NCBI GenBank assembly: GCA_003222275.1
Contig: QHVJ01000027.1
Span: 1 to 48,669, forward strand
Direction of reading: 5' to 3'
DNA length: 48,669 nt
From: Acidobacteriota bacterium
Lineage (GTDB): Bacteria > Acidobacteriota > Vicinamibacteria > Fen-336
Shown here: piece by piece, positions 43,617-48,669 of the stretch
Layout: the number at the start of each line of letters is the position of its first letter
Numbering within the stretch: position 1 is the stretch's first letter
The notes under the pieces: model-generated
Database searches by the model: none
Told to the model about the DNA's origin: nothing
What the model saw: the letters and a program-made list of their open reading frames with translations, nothing else
Made by a program: the position numbers and the translations under genes

Positions 43617-44827
43617 TGCAGGTGCTCCCGGTACCTCTCGAGCAGGCGCTCGGGGATGTCGGCCTCGAGCGTGACCTCGTCCCCGCGCACCTCGTGGGCC
43701 ACGACGCGGCCGGCCGCATACACCCCCCCGATGCCCCGCGCATCGCGCGAACGAAAGCGCAACCGGACGCGCTGGGGAGCGAGAGCGAGGCGCCGGATGA
43801 GGGTGGCCGCCAGATCGTCCAGCCCGGCGCCGGTATCGGCGGAGACGAGCACCGCATCGGGCCGCGCCGCCTGGAGGCCCGTCGCGCGGGCGGGAGGGAC
43901 GAGGTCGATCTTGTTCAGCACCGGCACCCGCGGCCGGTCGGCGGCGCCGATCTCGCGCAGCACGGACTCCACCGCCGCCTCGCGCTCCTCCATGTCCTCG
44001 GCGGAGGCGTCGATGACGTGGAGGAGCAGATCGGCCGCCGTCACCTCCTCCAGGGTGGCCCGGAAAGCAGCGACGAGGGCGTGGGGCAGCTTCTGGATGA
44101 ACCCGACGGTATCCACGAGCAGCACCTCGCGCCCGGGCCCGAAGTCGGCCTTGCGTACCAGCGGGTCGAGGGTCAAGAAGAGCTGATCGGACACTTGCGT
44201 CTCGGCCTGGGTGAGCGCGTTGAACAGCGTCGACTTGCCGGCGTTGGTGTAGCCGACGAGCGCCACTACGGGCGCCTGGGTGCGCTGCCGCGCCTCGCGC
44301 CGAGTGGTCCGGTTGCGCCGCACCTTCTCGATCTCGCGCTTCACGGCCTGGATGCGGTTGCGGATCCGGCGGCGGTCGGTCTCGAGCTTCGTCTCGCCGG
44401 GTCCCCGGGTCCCGATCCCGCCCCCCAGGCGCGACATGAGGGCGCCCTTGCCCGTGAGGCGCGGCAGCATGTAGTCGAGCTGCGCCAGCTCCACCTGGAG
44501 CCGGCCCTCGCGGCTGCGGGCCCGGCGGGCGAAGATGTCGAGGATGAGCTGCGTGCGGTCGAGCGTCTTGCGGCCGATCCCGCGCTCGAGGTTGCGCTGC
44601 TGGGCCGGCGACAGCTCCTCGTCGAAGAGCAGGAGGTCGACGTTCTTGGCCTCGGCGGTGCGCGCGACCTCTTCGACCTTGCCGCGGCCGATGAGCGTGG
44701 CGGGGTCCCTTCGCTTGCGCTCCTGGACGATGCGCCCGACCACCTGCGCGCCCGCACTCCGCGCGAGGGCTCCGAGCTCCTCGACGGAGGACTCGGTGTC
44801 GACCCGGCCTTGCGGTCCGCTCGCCAC
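43613..44827 (-). CDS. hflX: GTPase HflX (ribosome-splitting family)
   Basis: HflX binds the 50S subunit and rescues stalled ribosomes. It has the N-terminal HflX domain, a coiled coil, RLGGGIGTRGPGETKLE, and the G domain with G1 192-199 (GYTNAGKS), DTVGFIQKLPH (G3) and NKID (G4). From the first canonical start (GTG 44827) it is 404 residues. Family-like sequence (EKALLVGV) extends upstream in frame to a TAG at 44905-44903, with no ATG, GTG or TTG in between. The true start may be a rare ATC at 44884, 10 nt after AGAAAGG. Confidence 0.93.
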   Translation of the reverse strand: MASGPQGRVDTESSVEELGALARSAGAQVVGRIVQERKRRDPATLIGRGKVEEVARTAEAKNVDLLLFDEELSPAQQRNLERGIGRKTLDRTQLILDIFARRARSREGRLQVELAQLDYMLPRLTGKGALMSRLGGGIGTRGPGETKLETDRRRIRNRIQAVKREIEKVRRNRTTRREARQRTQAPVVALVGYTNAGKSTLFNALTQAETQVSDQLFLTLDPLVRKADFGPGREVLLVDTVGFIQKLPHALVAAFRATLEEVTAADLLLHVIDASAEDMEEREAAVESVLREIGAADRPRVPVLNKIDLVPPARATGLQAARPDAVLVSADTGAGLDDLAATLIRRLALAPQRVRLRFRSRDARGIGGVYAAGRVVAHEVRGDEVTLEADIPERLLERYREHLQ

Positions 44828-44910
44828 TCCGACCAGGAGTGCTTTCTCGGCGGGGACGCTTTGGGTGAGATGTCTCTCGCGGATGGCGGGTGCGCCTTTC
44901 TTCTAGATGG

Positions 44911-44916
44911 ATTCTA
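44911..44916 (-). promoter_or_regulatory. -10 box (TAGAAT) for hflX
   Basis: TAGAAT on the minus strand directly follows the tsaC stop. The expected start of transcription, near 44904, falls just upstream of AGAAAGG. Confidence 0.45.
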
Positions 44917-45549
44917 TCAGGACGAGGCCTCGAGGGTGGCGAGCACGTCCTTCCACTCGACGGGACCCGCCCGGAGCAGTCGGGGGCCGTTTCCCGTGAG
45001 GTCGACGAGGGTGGACGAAGCGAGACGGCCGGGGCCGCCATCCAGGGCCAGGGCCGCCGACGCGCCCACCGTGGCCACCGCCTCGCGGCAGGTCCACGGA
45101 GCCGCCTTCCCCGCGCGGTTGGCCGAGGTCGCGATGAGCGGCCCGCCCGAGCAGAGGCGGCGGGTCAGCTCCCGGGCCGGCACGCGCACCGCGACCGTGG
45201 CCGTCCCGGCCGTCACCTCCCTCGGCACCTCCGCACGGGCGGCGAGGACGAGGGACAGCGGGCCGGGCCAGAACCGGGCGGCCAGACGCGCCGCGGCTTC
45301 CGGCCAGGAGGAGCAGACCGAGCGCACCTGTTCCAGCCCGGACGCCACGAGCGGCAACGGCTTGCCTTCTTCGCGGCCCTTGGCCTCGCGGACCTTGCGC
45401 CCGACGCCTGCTTTCAGGGCCAGCCCGCCGAGGGCATAGAGCGTATCGGTGGGATAGATGAGCAGCCCACCTTCATGCAGGGCCGCCGTCGCCCGCGCAA
45501 CGATGGAGCCGGCGGGATCGTCCGCGTCGACGGTGACGACCTCGGCCAC
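44917..45549 (-). CDS. tsaC: L-threonylcarbamoyladenylate synthase (TsaC/Sua5 family)
   Basis: Makes threonylcarbamoyl-AMP from threonine, bicarbonate and ATP for t6A in tRNA. The 210-residue YrdC-fold protein has GGLLIYPTDTLYALGG, the Lys/Arg patch EAKGREEGKPLPL, and GGPLIATSANRAG. There is no Sua5 C-terminal domain. The GTG start abuts the pilT stop (TAGGTG). Confidence 0.94.
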   Translation of the reverse strand: MAEVVTVDADDPAGSIVARATAALHEGGLLIYPTDTLYALGGLALKAGVGRKVREAKGREEGKPLPLVASGLEQVRSVCSSWPEAAARLAARFWPGPLSLVLAARAEVPREVTAGTATVAVRVPARELTRRLCSGGPLIATSANRAGKAAPWTCREAVATVGASAALALDGGPGRLASSTLVDLTGNGPRLLRAGPVEWKDVLATLEASS

Positions 45550-47058
45550 CTACGAGCCGGGCGAGCTGGCGGCACCGGGGGTCGCTTCGGTCGGTGCCCA
45601 CGACGTATCGATCCCCGCCTTCTTGAACATCGAGAGCAGGCCCGTCTTGTCCAAGGCCTTGGCGTAAGCCTCCTGCGGCTCGACGACCTTCCTCTTCACC
45701 AGGTCCGTGAAGGCCTCGTTCATCAGGCACATCCCGTACTTCTTGCCGGTCTGCATGATCGACGGGATCTGGAAGATCTTGGCCTCGCGGATCAGGTTCG
45801 ACACCGACGGCGTCACGATCAACACCTCGAGGACCGGCACCCGCCCGCCCCCGATCTTCTTGCAGAGCATCTGGCAGACGACACCCTTCAGGCTCTCGGC
45901 CAGCATGACCCGGACCTGGCTCTGCCGGTCGGCCGGGAACTGATCGATGACGCGGTCCACGGTGGAGGGCGCGGACGAGGTGTGCAGCGTCCCGAAGACG
46001 AGGTGGCCCGTCTCCGCCGTCTCGATGGCGATCGCGACCGTCTCGAGGTCGCGCATCTCCCCGACGAGGACGATGTCGGGGTCCTCGCGCAGCGCCGCGC
46101 GAAGGGCGTCCTTGAACGAGTCGGTGTGCTCGCCCACCTGGCGCTGGTTGATGAGGCACTTCTTGTTCTCGTGCACGAACTCGAGCGGGTCCTCGATCGT
46201 GATGATGTGGTCCGTCCGGTTGCGGTTGATGTAGTCGATGAGCGCGCACAGGGTGGTCGACTTGCCGGAGCCGGTGGGCCCGGTCACGAGCACGAGGCCC
46301 TTCGGCAGGTGGCAGAGCTGGAGGATCTCCTTGGGAAGGCCCATCTCCTCCGCGGTCATGATCCGGCTCGGGATCACGCGGAAGACGCCCCCCATGCCCT
46401 TCCGGTCCATGAAGAAGTTGCAGCGGAAGCGCGCGAGACCCGGGATCTCGTAGGCGAAGTCGGTGTCGTGGCGCCGCTTGAACTCCTCCCGGTTCCGCTC
46501 GGGCGCGATCGGCCACAGCATCCGCTCCGTGTCGGCCGGCGCGAGGACGGCGCGGCCGGGCAGGGACTTCACGTCCCCGTCGTGCCGGACCATCGGCGGC
46601 GAGCCCACCGAGACGTGGAGATCGGAGGCTTTCATCTCCACCATGACGCGGAGCAGCTCTTCGAACTCGGCCGCGGGTCCGGAGCCGCGCGGAGCGGCCG
46701 TGATGACGGCGGCGGGAGGAGGCACCGCCGCCGAAGCCGGCACGCGGGAGGGATGCGAAGCGTTGCCGACGGCAAACGTCGCGAAGGTACCGTCCGGCCG
46801 GCGCTCGGCCCGAGCGCGCACGGGACCCACGCCGGGGACGTCGAACCCCCACTCGGCGCGGCCCGCCACCAGCGACTGGCGCGCGTCCATGGTCAGGAGC
46901 GGCGCGAGGAGCTGGTCGATCGCGGAGGGAGTCTGCTCGGGGCCCTGCACCTCCCGCTCTCCCGCCGGAGTCACGATCACGATGCGGCGGCCGGGCACCA
47001 GCCGCACTTCGTGGCCGCCGGCCTTCACGGTGGCCTGCAGGATCCGGTCCAGGGACAT
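45550..47058 (-). CDS. pilT: Type IV pilus retraction ATPase PilT with an N-terminal extension
   Basis: PilT disassembles pili and drives twitching. The core is complete: LLRVMVEMKASDLHVSVGSP, Walker A 260-267 (GPTGSGKS), Asp box ITIEDPLEFVHENKK, Walker B VLVGEMRDLET, TLHTSSAPSTVDRVID, and the PilT-specific motif in SVSNLIREAKIF. Total length is 502 residues; usual PilT has about 345-370. The extra 125 N-terminal residues contain a basic start (TVKAGGHEVRLVPGRRIVIV) and an Ala/Pro linker. GGGAGG precedes the ATG at 47058. It lies 2 nt after the unknown gene. Confidence 0.93.
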   Translation of the reverse strand: MSLDRILQATVKAGGHEVRLVPGRRIVIVTPAGEREVQGPEQTPSAIDQLLAPLLTMDARQSLVAGRAEWGFDVPGVGPVRARAERRPDGTFATFAVGNASHPSRVPASAAVPPPAAVITAAPRGSGPAAEFEELLRVMVEMKASDLHVSVGSPPMVRHDGDVKSLPGRAVLAPADTERMLWPIAPERNREEFKRRHDTDFAYEIPGLARFRCNFFMDRKGMGGVFRVIPSRIMTAEEMGLPKEILQLCHLPKGLVLVTGPTGSGKSTTLCALIDYINRNRTDHIITIEDPLEFVHENKKCLINQRQVGEHTDSFKDALRAALREDPDIVLVGEMRDLETVAIAIETAETGHLVFGTLHTSSAPSTVDRVIDQFPADRQSQVRVMLAESLKGVVCQMLCKKIGGGRVPVLEVLIVTPSVSNLIREAKIFQIPSIMQTGKKYGMCLMNEAFTDLVKRKVVEPQEAYAKALDKTGLLSMFKKAGIDTSWAPTEATPGAASSPGS

Positions 47059-47060
47059 TT

Positions 47061-47525
47061 CTATTCCTCCCGGACCTCGATCACGCGGGTGATGTGGTGC
47101 TTCTGAACGAGGTGGTGGCGGGTTCCTTCCGCCAGGGTCAGGAAGAGCTCGAAACGGTTCAAGTAGTCCTGGACACGCTGATGGTTCTCCGGCATGTCGA
47201 TGTGGACCATCCCTTCGAGCCGCCTCTCTCCGCACTCGATGGCGACCCGGCGCTCGAGGCCGATCGGCTCGAAGCCTTCCGAGCTTTCGCCGACCTGGAG
47301 CGTCACCACCAGCACGGTGTGCTTGTTGAGCATGACCGGCACGGCGGCGTCATCGGGAAGGAAGGGGAAATACGGCAACGGCTCGTTGATCCACTCCTCC
47401 GGCCTCATGGGGCCGCTGTGGTGCGAGGCGGCCGCGGGCACGAAGATGCGTCCAGTGAAGGTGCGCCCGTCGGCGCAGGTGACTTCCGCCGCCAGGGCAA
47501 CGGTCGGGACGCGAAGCTCCATCAT
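47061..47525 (-). CDS. Unknown protein encoded directly upstream of pilT, 154 residues
   Basis: A soluble beta-rich protein with no signal peptide. Strands such as VPTVALAAEVTCADGRTFTG and ERRVAIECGERRLEGMVHID are followed by RVQDYLNRFELFLTLAEG and a close with ITRVIEVRE. It looks like a two-domain small beta-barrel protein, in places like the DUF6812 pattern, but I cannot name the family with confidence. The tight spacing to pilT suggests a role in surface motility or its control. ATG at 47525 or 47522, just after GATAAT. Confidence 0.7.
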   Translation of the reverse strand: MMELRVPTVALAAEVTCADGRTFTGRIFVPAAASHHSGPMRPEEWINEPLPYFPFLPDDAAVPVMLNKHTVLVVTLQVGESSEGFEPIGLERRVAIECGERRLEGMVHIDMPENHQRVQDYLNRFELFLTLAEGTRHHLVQKHHITRVIEVREE

Positions 47526-47534
47526 GCCGGCGGC

Positions 47535-47540
47535 ATTATC
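47535..47540 (-). promoter_or_regulatory. -10 box (GATAAT) for the unknown-pilT gene pair
   Basis: GATAAT overlaps the trmJ stop codon and ends 9 nt before the ATG at 47525, giving an almost leaderless message. No clear -35. Confidence 0.45.
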
Positions 47541-48270
47541 GGCTCTCCCCGCCTCCAGCCGCAATCCGGCTCGCGGCCCAGCGGATCTGCCTGGCCAGGC
47601 CGCGCAGCAGGCTCGCCTCGCGCGGCGTGGGCCCCGCGCGGGCGAGGAGCAAACGCAGCTCGGCCAGGATCGCGCCCGGGTTGTCGGGGTTCAGGTACCC
47701 GATGCCGAGCAGGCCCTCCTCCAGCTCCCGAAGCGCCGCCTCGAGCTCTCCCGCCGCTGCTCGCGGCGGCGCCGGCCCTTCGGGCCCGCCGGCGTGGGAA
47801 ATCCGGATCTCGTAGGCGAGGATCAGCACTGCCTGGGCCAGGTTCAGCGAAGGTTGCTGCGGGTCGGCCGCGATGCGCACGCGCGCGTGGCACCACGACA
47901 GCTCCTCGGCCGTGAGCCCGCTCGCCTCGGGGCCGAACACGAGCGCCATCCGGCCCCCGCCGGCCCGGGCGCCGCCTTCGGCCGCCAGGCGCCGGGGTGA
48001 CCACGCGGCGGGATCCTCTCGGCCGGAGGTGCCGGCCACGAACGTGGCGTCGGCCACCGCCTCCTGAAGGCCGGAGAAGAAGCGCGCGGAGTCGAGGAGT
48101 TCCCACGCGCCGTAGGCGAGGTTGCGCGCCTCCGGGCGGCCCAGGCCGGGATCCTCGCCCACCAGTCGCAGCGAGCGCAGGCCCATGTTCTTCAGCGCGC
48201 GGCAGGCGGCGGCGACGTTGGCCGGATTGCGGGGGCGGACGAGGACCACGTCGACCACGGCGGGATCCAC
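47536..48270 (-). CDS. trmJ: tRNA (cytidine/uridine-2'-O-)-methyltransferase, TrmJ type (SPOUT/TrmH family)
   Basis: Methylates the ribose at tRNA position 32. The 244-residue product has the SPOUT segments VLVRPRNPANVAAACRALKN, LVFGPEASGLTAEEL and PSLNLAQAVLILAYEI, plus the C-terminal helices found in TrmJ rather than TrmL or TrmH. The GTG at 48270 lies 5 nt after a TATACT; GTG at 48258 is an alternative. No Shine-Dalgarno. Confidence 0.9.
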   Translation of the reverse strand: MDPAVVDVVLVRPRNPANVAAACRALKNMGLRSLRLVGEDPGLGRPEARNLAYGAWELLDSARFFSGLQEAVADATFVAGTSGREDPAAWSPRRLAAEGGARAGGGRMALVFGPEASGLTAEELSWCHARVRIAADPQQPSLNLAQAVLILAYEIRISHAGGPEGPAPPRAAAGELEAALRELEEGLLGIGYLNPDNPGAILAELRLLLARAGPTPREASLLRGLARQIRWAASRIAAGGGESR

Positions 48271-48275
48271 GCCCA

Positions 48276-48283
48276 AGTATAAT
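48276..48283. promoter_or_regulatory. Overlapping divergent -10 boxes
   Basis: AGTATAAT reads TATAAT on the plus strand (48278-48283) and TATACT on the minus strand (48281-48276). It could serve both trmJ and the plus-strand gene at the window end, with the two directions excluding each other. Confidence 0.45.
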
Positions 48284-48343
48284 TCGCAACGTGGATAACG
48301 AAGAGACATCATCGCATGGGCGGTGCTTCCGGCGACCGCCGCC

Positions 48344-48669
48344 GTGAAGCTATTCCGTCCCGTTCCACGGTGGGTTGCACGGGGGGCGTCGTGGCTGATC
48401 GTGGCCGCCTGGCTCGTCCAGATGGGGCTGCTCCTCGATCGCTCGTACCTCCGGGCCTCGTCCCCGAACCTCGCCTCCGACCTCGCTCGATACGGCTCGG
48501 GCGCCCAGTGGAAGGGCGTGTACTACCGCGGCGAGAAGATCGGCTTCGTCGTGGGTCAAACCGTGCCTACTCGCGATGGCTTCGAGCTACAGGAAGACGG
48601 CCAGCTCCAGATGGCGCTGCTGGGCGCCACGACCGCGGCGCGGATCCACACGTCGGCGCAGGTGGACAA
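48344..48669 (+). CDS. Membrane-anchored protein, 5' part only (possibly transglutaminase-like)
   Basis: GTG at 48344 (or 48323 in the same frame) opens a frame that runs off the window after 108 codons. It begins VKLFRPVPRW, then one membrane helix (SWLIVAAWLVQMGLLL) and an exported beta-rich region with GVYYRGEKIGFVVGQTV and LQMALLGATTAARIHTSAQ. The YxGEKIG pattern resembles the N-terminus of some exported transglutaminase-domain proteins. The diagnostic catalytic part would lie outside the window, so this is only a guess. Confidence 0.65.
   Translation, partial: MKLFRPVPRWVARGASWLIVAAWLVQMGLLLDRSYLRASSPNLASDLARYGSGAQWKGVYYRGEKIGFVVGQTVPTRDGFELQEDGQLQMALLGATTAARIHTSAQVD

Overview
The window is a dense, GC-rich (about 70 %) bacterial chromosome segment with housekeeping genes only. 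I see no rRNA, tRNA, CRISPR array, transposase or phage gene. An LPS export system, a caa3/aa3-type oxidase with two subunit III genes, HPr kinase together with RpoN, an SLH lipoprotein and a PilT motor point to a Gram-negative aerobe. Acidobacteriota is my best guess, with Rokubacteria/Methylomirabilota or a deltaproteobacterium-like lineage as alternatives. That placement is inference. No gene-free stretch exceeds 300 bases; the longest is 13356-13616, which is full of repeats.

Layout. (1) 1-13355, minus strand: a long gene train reading dnaE, accA, an 87-residue protein, an LptC-LptA fusion, lptB, rpoN, hpf, hprK, rapZ, a mannose-type EIIA, HPr and enzyme I (cut by the window edge). It carries replication, fatty-acid initiation, LPS export and a permease-less regulatory PTS. 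(2) 13617-15176, minus: guaA. (3) 15334-24932, plus: a PQQ-propeller lipoprotein, a cupredoxin-like lipoprotein, heme A and heme O synthases, then the cytochrome oxidase structural genes, a small CxxC membrane protein, Sco1 and a DUF420 protein. (4) 25048-26262, minus: a PLP aminotransferase; 26438-30918, plus: an NTF2-like secreted protein and a 1329-residue NtrY-like histidine kinase. (5) 30958-34616, minus: tsaB, rimI, a YdcH-like protein, psd, pssA, a Nudix hydrolase and a 62-residue secreted protein. (6) 34715-41417, plus: pfkA, mutS, hsp20, an HtrA protease and an MshEN-REC-TPR protein. (7) 41574-48270, minus: trmJ, an unknown gene, a long-form pilT, tsaC, hflX, a TPR/SLH lipoprotein and a Crp-family regulator. 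(8) 48344-end, plus: the beginning of a membrane-anchored protein.

Most neighbours overlap by 4 nt (GTGA/ATGA) or 8 nt, so translational coupling is common. Many transcription-unit starts have a good -10 hexamer only 5-11 nt before the start codon, which suggests leaderless or near-leaderless mRNAs. Three genes (pfkA, the NTF2-like gene, hsp20) are preceded by a tiny ORF whose TGA overlaps their start codon.

The most unusual signal is a family of small palindromic elements. One composite copy (G/C hairpin A plus hairpin B with an (A/G)TGAA loop) lies between genes at 41428-41508. A near-identical copy sits in frame inside dnaE, adding about 44 residues to DNA polymerase III alpha. Further B copies lie at 13534-13552 and in the 5' end of the Nudix gene. 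Their stems differ but remain paired. A second repeat family (units of CGCAGAGGC / CCTCTGCGG) sits at four gene ends, and one copy supplies the ribosome-binding site of dnaE.
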